NCBI GenBank assembly: GCA_963708325.1
Contig: OY970203.1
Location: 868,001 to 932,000 of the forward strand
DNA length: 64,000 nucleotides
Origin: G963708325 sp963708325
GTDB lineage: Bacteria; Actinomycetota; Thermoleophilia; Solirubrobacterales; 70-9
Reading direction: 5' to 3'
Of the stretch, positions 16,531-25,347 are shown in pieces. The translations under genes were made by a program, and so were the position numbers. The notes beneath the pieces are model-generated. The model did not search any database. It was not told the origin of the DNA and saw only the letters and a list, made by a program, of their open reading frames with translations. Position 1 is the stretch's first letter, and each line of letters starts with the position of its first letter.

Positions 16531-17772
16531 ATGGAAGCTACGAGCGGCACCGCAACCGGTGCCGGCACCCAGCCCTACGAGAGCCGCGAGCGGGCCACCG
16601 AGGCCTTCGCCGCGCACGTCAGCCGCGGCAAGGCGCGGGCGCTGCAGGCGCTCGGGGTCAACATCGTCGTCGGCGAGCGCGCGGGGGCGCGCTTTCGCGA
16701 CGCCTACTCGGGTGACTGGTACTGGAACTGCCACTGCAACGGCGGCGTGTTCAACCTCGGCCACCGCAACCCGGCGGTCGTCGCCGCCGTCCGCGAGGGC
16801 CTCGACCACGTCGACGTCGGCAACCACCACCTGGTCAGCGGCTGGCGGGCGCGCCTCGCCGCGCAGCTCGCCGACAGCACGGACGGGCTGCTCCCCTACG
16901 CCGTCTTCACCCCCTCGGGGACCGAGTCGGTGGATCTGGCGCTGCGGCTGGCGCGGGCGAGCACGGGCCGCCCGAAGCTGATCGCCGCCGAGGGCGCCTT
17001 TCACGGCCTCAGCGGCTTCGCCCTGGCGGCCAGCGACCGCCGCTGGTTCGAGCCGTTCGGCTTCGCCCCCGAGGGCTTCGTCCACGTCCCCTTCAACGAC
17101 GCCGAGGCGATGCGGGCGGAGATCGACTCCGAGACCGCCGCGGTGATCCTGGAGACGATCCCGGCGACGCTCGGGTTCCCGCCGCCGGCGCCCGGCTACC
17201 TGCGCGAGGTCGCCGGCGCCGCCCGCGCGGCGGGGGCGCTCGTGATCCTCGACGAGGTCCAGACCGGCCTCGGCCGCACCGGCACGAACTGGTACTTCGA
17301 GCAGCAGGGGCTCGAGCCCGACATGCTGGTCACCGGCAAGGGGCTGGGCGGCGGCATCTATCCGGTCAGCGCCGTGCTGCTGCGCGAGGAGCTGGAGTCG
17401 TTCTTCGACGACAACCCCTTCGCCTACGTCTCCACCTTCGGCGGCGCCGAGATCGGCTGCGTCGCGGCGAGCGCGGTGATGGAGCTGATCTCCGAGCCGG
17501 GCTTCCTCGACCGGGTGGACGTGCTCGGCGCCCGCTTCGAGGCCGGGTTCGCCGGGATGCCGTTCGAGCTGCGCCGCTTCGGCCTGACGATGGGGCTGAA
17601 GTTCGACGAGGAGCAGGGCGGCGTGCTGGCGTGCAAGCGGCTGATAGACGGCGGCGTGTTCGCCGTGTTCGCCGAGCACGACCACTCGGTCACCCAGTTC
17701 AAGCCGCCGCTGATCGTCGGTGAGTCCGACGTGGACGAGATCGTCGCCGCCGTCGGCGGCGCCCTGGCGTGA
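16531..17772 (+). CDS. class III pyridoxal-phosphate aminotransferase
   Basis: 413 residues. ATG 16531 is chosen because AAGGAGG ends 6 bases upstream; an earlier ATG at 16474 lacks a ribosome site. The fold-type I features are clear: SGTESVDLALRLAR (cofactor phosphate site), AFHG, the ILDEVQTGLGRTG block with the cofactor-binding Asp, and Lys in TGKGLGGGIYP as Schiff-base residue, followed by the TFGG loop. Such enzymes move amino groups to omega-amino, acetylornithine or diaminobutyrate-type substrates. Its stop overlaps the start of the kinase-like gene downstream, so the two form a pair. Confidence 0.88.
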   Translation: MEATSGTATGAGTQPYESRERATEAFAAHVSRGKARALQALGVNIVVGERAGARFRDAYSGDWYWNCHCNGGVFNLGHRNPAVVAAVREGLDHVDVGNHHLVSGWRARLAAQLADSTDGLLPYAVFTPSGTESVDLALRLARASTGRPKLIAAEGAFHGLSGFALAASDRRWFEPFGFAPEGFVHVPFNDAEAMRAEIDSETAAVILETIPATLGFPPPAPGYLREVAGAARAAGALVILDEVQTGLGRTGTNWYFEQQGLEPDMLVTGKGLGGGIYPVSAVLLREELESFFDDNPFAYVSTFGGAEIGCVAASAVMELISEPGFLDRVDVLGARFEAGFAGMPFELRRFGLTMGLKFDEEQGGVLACKRLIDGGVFAVFAEHDHSVTQFKPPLIVGESDVDEIVAAVGGALA

Positions 17773-18668
17773 CCCGCACCGCGGCGAGCCTCGACGACGC
17801 CGAGCTGCGCCGCCTCGAGGACCTGGTCGAGCGCGCGCTCGCCTCGGGGGACGAGCGCGGCCTGCCGACCCTCGGCTTCGGGGAGATCTCGCTCGTCCTC
17901 TCGGCGCCGGCGGAGGAGCCGCGCTTCGCCTGCAAGCGGCTGCCGCTGTTCCCGTCGCGCCCCCGCTTCGACGCCTACCGCGACACGCTCGCGGACTACC
18001 TGGATGCGCTGGCGGCCGCCGGCGTGCGCGTGGTGGACACCGAGATGCGCGCCGTCGAGCGCAGCGACGGCGCGGTCGCCGGCTACGTCGTGCAGCCGAT
18101 CCTCCCCCAGGAGACGCTCGCGCCGGAGGTGCTGGAGCGAGCGGACCCGCAGGCCGGCCATCCCCTCGTGGAGGCCGTGGTGGCGACCGCCGCCGGCGCC
18201 GTCGGCCCGCGGCTCGGGCTCGACGCCCAGCTGGCCAACTGGGCCTGGGCGGGCGGGGAGCTCACCTACTTCGACGTCTCAACGCCGCTGATCTGGTCCG
18301 CGGAAGGGGGCTCGCGGCTCGACCTCGACCTGCTCGCGGAGGCCTACCCGGCGATCCTGCGGCCGCCGCTTCGCCGCTTCGTCGCCCCCGGCATCCTCGA
18401 CACCTACCGCGACCTGCGCAAGGTCTACCTCGACGTCTGCGGCAACCTGCTCAAGGAGCGGCTCGACCCCTGGCTGCCGGCCTTCCTCGAGGCGCTGAGC
18501 CGCCATGTCCACCCCCCGCTGAGCGAGACCGAGGTGCGCCGCTACTACCGCTCCGACGCCCGCCTGTGGAGCGCCCTGCTGCGGCTGCGAAAGCTCGACC
18601 GCGCCTGGCGGCGGCGGGTGCGTCGGCGCCCCTATCCCTTCCTTCTGCCCGGCCGCATCAGCCGCTGA
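17769..18668 (+). CDS. kinase-like protein of unknown function, probably DUF6206 family
   Basis: 299 residues, GTG start overlapping the aminotransferase stop (GTGA). The sequence recalls the protein-kinase/aminoglycoside-phosphotransferase fold. FACKRLPLF (residues about 55-63) could be the ATP-binding Lys strand, YVVQPILP the hinge, LDAQLANWAW a catalytic-loop-like D-x-x-x-x-N motif, and TYFDVSTPL the metal-binding Asp strand. The C-terminus is strongly basic. The assignment to DUF6206 is from memory of the family, so moderate. The pairing suggests it phosphorylates or senses a metabolite of the aminotransferase, which is inference only. Confidence 0.65.
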   Translation: MTRTAASLDDAELRRLEDLVERALASGDERGLPTLGFGEISLVLSAPAEEPRFACKRLPLFPSRPRFDAYRDTLADYLDALAAAGVRVVDTEMRAVERSDGAVAGYVVQPILPQETLAPEVLERADPQAGHPLVEAVVATAAGAVGPRLGLDAQLANWAWAGGELTYFDVSTPLIWSAEGGSRLDLDLLAEAYPAILRPPLRRFVAPGILDTYRDLRKVYLDVCGNLLKERLDPWLPAFLEALSRHVHPPLSETEVRRYYRSDARLWSALLRLRKLDRAWRRRVRRRPYPFLLPGRISR

Positions 18669-18697
18669 GAACCGGCGCCTGCCGGCCGCGGCCTGGC

Positions 18698-18703
18698 TAG
18701 GAT
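18698..18703 (+). promoter_or_regulatory. -10 element TAGGAT of the beta-propeller gene
   Basis: TAGGAT lies 31 bases before ATG 18735, which has its own GGGAGG ribosome site. This is a leadered transcript, in contrast to several neighbours with the same -10. Confidence 0.4.
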
Positions 18704-18734
18704 TTTCGTCGTCTCGATCCACCTGGGAGGTGTC

Positions 18735-20033
18735 ATGCGCAGGCTCGGGTTCGCTCCCGCGCCGCAGAGGAGGGCAACGATCGCGGTCGCCGTCGCGGCC
18801 GCGGCGCTGGCGGCGCTCGCCTTCGTCACCGCGATCGCCGTCACGGCGGCCCCCGCCGCGACCCCGCCGCTGACCAGCGTGGCGGGCACCCGGCCGGTGC
18901 TGTTCGTCGGCAACAACTGGGGCGGCACGGCCGACGTGATCCAGCAGACCCGCAACGGGCTTCGGCGGATCGGCACCTACGACATCGTCCCCGACAAGGA
19001 CGAGCGGATGACGGAGATCGCGACCAATCCGGACCGGCTCGCCTATTTCCTCGCGATCCGCCAGGAGATCGGCGAGGGCCACGACCAGCTCGTCGACGAC
19101 ATGTTCTCGGTCGGCCGGCTGCTGATCGTCTCGCGGCCGAGCTTCGGCGACGTGGTCGCCCTCGACCTCAAGACCCGCGAGATCGTCTGGCGCTTCGTGG
19201 TGGACGGCTACCGCGCCGACCACATGGCGATCTCGCCCGACCGCAAGCAGGTCGCCGTGTCGGCGTCGACGGGGAACGTCGTCCACATCCTCGACACGCG
19301 GACCGGCCAGGAGACGGACCGCTTCGACTCGGGCGACTCGCCCCACGAGAACAACTACTCGGCCCACTACCCGCGCCTCTACCACGCCAGCATCGGCCGC
19401 GTCTACACGCCCACCGACGATCCCGCCCTCGATACGAGCAAGGGCGACACCCGCTTCCAGATCGTCGACACCCGCGACTACCACGTCATCGAGACGATCC
19501 ACATGGGCGACAAGCTCGCCGAGGCCGGCTACCCGAACATGAGCGACGCGGTGCGGCCGATGGCGCTCTCGCCGGGGGAGCGCTTCCTCTACTTCCAGGT
19601 CTCCTTCTTCCACGGCTTCGCCGAGTACAACTTCCTCAAGGACAAGATCACGCGGGTGGCGCGGATGCCGGACGAGTCGGGCGTGTCGCGCGAGGACTAC
19701 CTGCTCGACTCCGCCCACCACGGCCTGGCGATGAACCCCGAGGGCAACGCCCTCTGCGCGGCCGGCACGATGGACGACTACGTGGCGATCGTGTCGCGCA
19801 GGAACTTCCGCGACCGCAAGATCATCCGCGGCGTCGGCGACAAGCCCTACTGGGTGACCAACAGCGGCAACGGCCGCTACTGCTTCATCTCCTGGAGCCG
19901 CAGCGACAAGGTCTCGGCGATCTCCTACGCCAAGCGCAAGGTGGTGGACAGCGTCACCGTCGGCGTCCCGGGCCAGATCGACCATCCGCAGCGGATGCGG
20001 ATGGGCAGCCTGCGGCTGAGCTGGCTGGGCTAG
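18735..20033 (+). CDS. secreted YVTN/beta-propeller protein
   Basis: 432 residues with a signal peptide (hydrophobic residues about 14-40). The body has repeated strands with the pattern of YVTN-type propellers: GNVVHILDTRTGQE, VVALDLKTREIVWRF, FQIVDTRDYHVIETI, VSAISYAKRKVVDSV. Such proteins act as extracellular binding or scaffolding modules, with no obvious enzyme centre here. ATG 18735 follows GGGAGG at 5 bases. The stop TAG lies in the GCTAGC target site of the IS481-type insertion, so the protein is complete despite the insertion. Confidence 0.8.
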   Translation: MRRLGFAPAPQRRATIAVAVAAAALAALAFVTAIAVTAAPAATPPLTSVAGTRPVLFVGNNWGGTADVIQQTRNGLRRIGTYDIVPDKDERMTEIATNPDRLAYFLAIRQEIGEGHDQLVDDMFSVGRLLIVSRPSFGDVVALDLKTREIVWRFVVDGYRADHMAISPDRKQVAVSASTGNVVHILDTRTGQETDRFDSGDSPHENNYSAHYPRLYHASIGRVYTPTDDPALDTSKGDTRFQIVDTRDYHVIETIHMGDKLAEAGYPNMSDAVRPMALSPGERFLYFQVSFFHGFAEYNFLKDKITRVARMPDESGVSREDYLLDSAHHGLAMNPEGNALCAAGTMDDYVAIVSRRNFRDRKIIRGVGDKPYWVTNSGNGRYCFISWSRSDKVSAISYAKRKVVDSVTVGVPGQIDHPQRMRMGSLRLSWLG

Positions 20034-20034
20034 C
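20029..20034. repeat. target-site duplication GCTAGC, left copy
   Basis: Left 6-bp direct repeat flanking the IS element; identical to 21081-21086. It fits NCTAGN, the known target consensus with 6-bp duplication reported for Bordetella IS481. Confidence 0.9.
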
Positions 20035-20986
20035 TGTCCTGCCCACGGACGTTGTGAACACGGCTGATCGGCGGCCGGTCCCCCAGCGAGCTGTGGGGCC
20101 TCGCTCGGTTGTAGTAGCGAACGAAGGATCGCAGGGCTCGAGCCCGCTCGGCTGAAGAGGGCCAGGAGTGGGCATATGCCCACTCCTCTTGGAGCGTTCG
20201 GATGAAACGCTCGGCCTTGCCGTTCCACCGCGGCGTGTAGGGCGGGGTGAGGATGTGACGGGCCCCGGCTCGCTCGATCACCTCCCCGAAGCGGCGCGAG
20301 CCGTAGACCTTGGCGTTGTCTGACATTACCGCCTCGACCGGGGCCATGCCGAGCTCTGCGAACTCGGCGATCGCCCGCTCGAGGCAGGCGGCGTTGGTCT
20401 CGGCGTCCTCGCGCCCGTGTTGTTCGACGTGGGTGTAGCGGGAGTGGTCGTCGACCACGACGTGCAGGTAGACCCAGCCGACCTTGCGGCTTCGTTCCTC
20501 GCGGCGGCCGGTGACCGCGTGTCCGGGGCGCTCGAAGCGCGCCAGGCGCTTGACGTCGATGTGGAGCAGGGCCCCTGGCCGCGACCATTCATAGCGGCGG
20601 AACGTCTGTCGCTCGCCGCGGCGCCGGCGAGAGAGCCCGTGTCGGGCCAGCACCTTCCAGATCGTCGAGCGGGCCCGGCGGCAGATCCCAGCGAGGCGGC
20701 CCGGTCCCAGGTTGGTCTGGCGGCGCGCCCGCAGGATCGGCTCCTCCTCGGTGGCCGAGAGCCGTCGTGGCTGGCGATGGGGCCGTGAGGAGCGATCGGC
20801 TATCCAAGCGCCGCTTCGACGTTCGGCATGACTGGCGCTGAGCCAGCGATGCCACCAACGATGTGCGGTGGCCGGCGCCACGTTGAGGGCGGCAGCTGCC
20901 GCCCTCAACGTCATCCCCGATTCGATCTGGCGGACCAGTGCGAGCCTTCCCGCGGGTCCGAGGGCAGCGTTAGCGTGAACCTTCAT
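20030..20986 (-). CDS. IS481-family transposase
   Basis: 318 residues. An N-terminal helix-turn-helix (about residues 12-50, LRAAAAALNVAPATAHRWWHRW) and a second HTH-like region precede the integrase core. The catalytic triad is visible: Asp in LLHIDVKRLARF, Asp in VMSDNAKVYGS, and Glu in WNGKAERFIRTLQEEW. ATG 20986 follows AAGGAGG at 6 bases; a GTG 36 bases upstream is less likely. The last codons read across the element end: the stop TAG comes from the target duplication, not from the element. Frame intact, so probably active. Confidence 0.95.
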   Translation of the reverse strand: MKVHANAALGPAGRLALVRQIESGMTLRAAAAALNVAPATAHRWWHRWLSASHAERRSGAWIADRSSRPHRQPRRLSATEEEPILRARRQTNLGPGRLAGICRRARSTIWKVLARHGLSRRRRGERQTFRRYEWSRPGALLHIDVKRLARFERPGHAVTGRREERSRKVGWVYLHVVVDDHSRYTHVEQHGREDAETNAACLERAIAEFAELGMAPVEAVMSDNAKVYGSRRFGEVIERAGARHILTPPYTPRWNGKAERFIRTLQEEWAYAHSWPSSAERARALRSFVRYYNRARPHSSLGDRPPISRVHNVRGQDS

Positions 20987-21080
20987 CCGGGTCCTCCTTG
21001 GGCGGTGAGCTTTGACACCCACAGCCTCTGGACGGGCCCGGATGGCTTTTCAGCTGTTCACAACGTGTGTGGGCGGTTCA
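20035..21080. mobile_element. complete IS481-family insertion sequence, 1046 bp
   Basis: The ends are imperfect inverted repeats of about 26 bases, both containing the identical ACGTTGTGAACA core: left TGTCCTGCCCACGG then ACGTTGTGAACA, right (reverse complement) TGAACCGCCCACAC then ACGTTGTGAACA. Length and single DDE transposase match IS481-type elements. It is flanked by GCTAGC on both sides. Removing the element and one repeat leaves two convergent genes about 6 bases apart, so insertion hit the tiny gap between stop codons and broke nothing. Confidence 0.93.
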
Positions 21081-21086
21081 GCTAGC
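21081..21086. repeat. target-site duplication GCTAGC, right copy
   Basis: Right 6-bp direct repeat, identical to 20029-20034, directly outside the right inverted repeat. Confidence 0.9.
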
Positions 21087-21091
21087 CCGGC

Positions 21092-22117
21092 TCAGGCCGA
21101 GCGCAGGGTGTCGCGCAGCGCCTCGAGGCTCGTGTAGCGCGGCGTCCAGCCAAGCTCGCGCTTGGCCTTGGACGCGTCCATGATCGCCGGGCGGCTGATC
21201 GCCTCCAGCCACTCCACGATCGGGGGACCGTGCTCGATTCCCGGCAGCGAGACCGCCGCCCGCGCCGCCGACTGCGCCAGCCCGGCCGGGAAGGGCAGCG
21301 GCGCCAACCCGACCTCGCGCGCCAGGTCGGCCGCCGTGAGCACGCCGTCGCCGGTGATGTTGTAGGGGCCGGGCGGCCCGGCGCCGACGATGCAGAGCAG
21401 GAACGCCCGGCCGACGTCCTCCTCGTGGATGAACTGCACGGGCAGCTCCGGCGCCGGCGCCGGCAGCGGCAGGGGAAAGCTGCGGAGGGCGTCGAGCAGG
21501 GCGCGGCCGAGCGGCGCCAGCGACGCCAGGGAGTCGGGCAGCACCTGCTTGGCGCCGACCGAGTGGGGGCCGAGCACGACCGGCGGCCGCAGCAGGTAGA
21601 GGCCGGTGTCGGGGTGGGCGTCGGCCTCGGCGCCGAGCAGCTCCTCGATCTCGGCCTTCTCGCGCGCGTAGAAGAGGTGCTCGGCGGGGCGTACCGGCCA
21701 GTCCTCGGTAAGCGGCGTCGGGTTGTCGGGGTGGAAGCCGTAGGCCGCCACCGAGGAGGCGTAGACGAACCGCTTCGCCCCGGCGGCCGCGGCGGTGCGA
21801 AAGGCGTTGAGCGTCCCCTCGACGTTGATCTCGCGGATCTTCTGCCGCGGGGCGGTGCCGCCGGTGATCATGAATGCCAGGTGGACGACGACGTCGGCGC
21901 CCTCGAAGGCCGCCTCCAGCGTCTCGGGCTTGCGCACGTCGCCGCGCCGGTACTCCATCTTCGTCCAGCCGTGCTCGGCGGGATCGAAGGGGCGGCGGGC
22001 GATGCCGACGACGCGGCCGATCCGCTCGTCGGCCTGAAGCAGCGGGATCAGCCCGAAGCCGAACGTGCCGGTGGGCCCGGTGACGGCGACGCTGAGCGGC
22101 TGGGCAGCGGCCTCCAC
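21092..22117 (-). CDS. NAD-dependent epimerase/dehydratase (extended SDR)
   Basis: 341 residues. The Rossmann motif TGPTGTFG lies at residues 13-20, the cofactor Asp segment RRGDVRKPET and ADVVVHLAF follow, and the catalytic pair appears as YASSV then YAREK (Tyr-x-x-x-Lys) near residue 150. The C-terminal half has FIHEEDVGRAF, the usual substrate-domain strand. It acts on a nucleotide sugar or similar carbonyl substrate, which cannot be specified. The GTG at 22117 lies 6 bases after TACGGT, so it is probably leaderless. Before the IS insertion it was convergent with the propeller gene by a few bases. Confidence 0.85.
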   Translation of the reverse strand: MEAAAQPLSVAVTGPTGTFGFGLIPLLQADERIGRVVGIARRPFDPAEHGWTKMEYRRGDVRKPETLEAAFEGADVVVHLAFMITGGTAPRQKIREINVEGTLNAFRTAAAAGAKRFVYASSVAAYGFHPDNPTPLTEDWPVRPAEHLFYAREKAEIEELLGAEADAHPDTGLYLLRPPVVLGPHSVGAKQVLPDSLASLAPLGRALLDALRSFPLPLPAPAPELPVQFIHEEDVGRAFLLCIVGAGPPGPYNITGDGVLTAADLAREVGLAPLPFPAGLAQSAARAAVSLPGIEHGPPIVEWLEAISRPAIMDASKAKRELGWTPRYTSLEALRDTLRSA

Positions 22118-22123
22118 GCCGGC

Positions 22124-22129
22124 ACCGTA
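22124..22129 (-). promoter_or_regulatory. -10 element TACGGT, leaderless start of the epimerase gene
   Basis: TACGGT on the minus strand, then 6 bases, then GTG 22117. No Shine-Dalgarno is present. Confidence 0.5.
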
Positions 22130-22145
22130 CCCCGCGGGGGGCGAG

Positions 22146-22691
22146 TCAGTCGGCCAGGTGCTTGGCCGCCAGCTGCTCGATCGTGCCCATCGTGCGGATC
22201 GTCGTCGGCCCGACCAGCTCGTCGATCGCCGCCATGCCCAGCTCCGAGTCGCGGGTGCCGCCGCGGGGAAGCCAGTAGAGCTCGCGCTCGCCGAAAGCGA
22301 GCCGGTCCTCGTCGCTGGCCCGGGCCAGCGCGCGCTTTCGCCTCGCGGGGGACGGCTTCTTCGCCAGCAGCGCGACCTGGAGCTTCCCCGCCGAGGCGGC
22401 CACCGTCCGGGCGTCGAAGGGCTCGTGGGCGGCGATCGTGCGGACCTCCGCCGCCGTGCGCAGAAACACCGTGATCTCGTGCCCGAGCGAATCCCTCAGG
22501 CCGCGCTCGATCCGCGCGGTCAGCTTCGCCGCGGGCTCGCGCTTGGCGTCGAAGACGACGTTGCCGCTGGTCCGAAACGTGGCGACGTCGTCGAAGCCCA
22601 TCCGCTCGAAGGCCGAGCGCAGGTCGGCGGCGGAGATCCGCCGCCGCGAGCCGAGGTTGATCCCGCGCAGAAAGGCCGCGTGGCTCGGCAT
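22146..22691 (-). CDS. DUF1697 family protein
   Basis: 181 residues. The start MPSHAAFLRGINLGSRRRIS and the GFDDVATFRTSGNVVF block are typical of DUF1697, and the C-terminal RTMGTIEQLAAKHLAD-type end also fits. Function is unknown; members are short cytoplasmic proteins. The start lies 10 bases downstream of the recQ stop, so it is probably co-transcribed with recQ. ATG has no strong ribosome site. Confidence 0.85.
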   Translation of the reverse strand: MPSHAAFLRGINLGSRRRISAADLRSAFERMGFDDVATFRTSGNVVFDAKREPAAKLTARIERGLRDSLGHEITVFLRTAAEVRTIAAHEPFDARTVAASAGKLQVALLAKKPSPARRKRALARASDEDRLAFGERELYWLPRGGTRDSELGMAAIDELVGPTTIRTMGTIEQLAAKHLAD

Positions 22692-22701
22692 CGGCCGCGC
22701 G

Positions 22702-24540
<1,839 letters not shown>

Positions 24541-24546
24541 CGCTCG

Positions 24547-24552
24547 AGGGTA
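24547..24552 (-). promoter_or_regulatory. -10 element TACCCT, leaderless start of recQ
   Basis: TACCCT on the minus strand, then 6 bases, then GTG 24540. Confidence 0.45.
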
Positions 24553-24613
24553 GGCGCTGGGGCCGACGGCCCCTGGCGAGGCAACGCTTTCCTTCCACTT
24601 CCGTTCACGATCA

Positions 24614-24656
24614 TGGCGCCAAATTGCATGATCTGGCGCCACATTGGCGCTAGACT
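24614..24656 (+). promoter_or_regulatory. toxin-antitoxin operator repeats and promoter
   Basis: The 8-bp palindrome TGGCGCCA occurs at 24614-24621 and 24634-24641, exactly 20 bases apart, with a diverged third copy TGGCGCTA at 24645-24652. The last copy overlaps the -10 TAGACT (24651-24656), 7 bases before ATG 24664. The phasing of about two helical turns and overlap with the -10 fit autorepression by a VapB-type ribbon-helix-helix antitoxin. Confidence 0.6.
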
Positions 24657-24663
24657 GATGCGT

Positions 24664-24894
24664 ATGCCCAGCGTTCAGATCAAGGACGTTCCCCGGGACG
24701 TCCATCGCGTATTGCGCCGGCGAGCGGCCGAGGCCGGTCAGTCGCTGCAGGAGTACCTGCGCGCCCGCCTGCTCGAGGATGCGCGCCGGCCCACTCTCGA
24801 CGAGGTCCTCGGTCGGGCGGGAGAGCGCAGCGGAGGCGAGGTCCCGCTCGCCGATGCCGCCAAGGCCGTGCGCTCGGATCGCGACTCGCGATGA
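24664..24894 (+). CDS. VapB/FitA-like ribbon-helix-helix antitoxin
   Basis: 76 residues. The start MPSVQIKDVPRDVHRVLRRRAAEAGQS forms the strand-helix-helix DNA-binding unit of FitA-like antitoxins. The C-terminal half (EDARRPTLDEVLGRAG, ending in a charged tail) would wrap the toxin. The message is probably leaderless. Its stop overlaps the toxin start in ATGA, the usual antitoxin-first order. Confidence 0.88.
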   Translation: MPSVQIKDVPRDVHRVLRRRAAEAGQSLQEYLRARLLEDARRPTLDEVLGRAGERSGGEVPLADAAKAVRSDRDSR

Positions 24895-25283
24895 TCGTCG
24901 TCGACGCGTCCGTGGTCGCCGCGGCGCTCGGCGACGACGGTGACGATGGCGCGCGGGCGCGCGGGCGGCTGGCGGAGGAACGGCTCTTCGCCCCCGAGCT
25001 GATCGACCTGGAGGTGCTCTCGGTCTGGCGCCGCGGCGCGCGGGCCGGTCGGCTCAGCACCCAGCGCTGCCGTCAGGCGCTCACCGACCTCGCTGTTCTG
25101 CCGATCGCCCGAGCGCCGCATGCACCGCTGATCGACCGCATATGGGAGCTGCGCGACAGCCTGACGTCATACGACGCAGCCTACGTGGCGCTGGCCGAGG
25201 TTCTCGGCGTGCCGGTACTGACCGCGGACCGCAGGCTCTCGCGGGCATCGGCAGTCGAGTGCGAGATCGAGCTGCTTGCCTGA
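24891..25283 (+). CDS. VapC-like PIN-domain ribonuclease toxin
   Basis: 130 residues. The PIN acidic residues are present: Asp5 in IVVDASVV, Glu in DLEVLSVW (about residue 42), Asp in SYDAAYVALAE (about residue 93) and Asp in LTADRRLS (about residue 113). It cleaves RNA (in known cases tRNA or rRNA) when the antitoxin is lost. Translation is coupled to the antitoxin by the ATGA overlap. Confidence 0.9.
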   Translation: MIVVDASVVAAALGDDGDDGARARGRLAEERLFAPELIDLEVLSVWRRGARAGRLSTQRCRQALTDLAVLPIARAPHAPLIDRIWELRDSLTSYDAAYVALAEVLGVPVLTADRRLSRASAVECEIELLA

Positions 25284-25347
25284 GCTGCGCATCGCCTGCA
25301 GCGCCGACCGAGCCAGGGTCGGCGTCGGGCAATCCGAGGTGGCCGCC

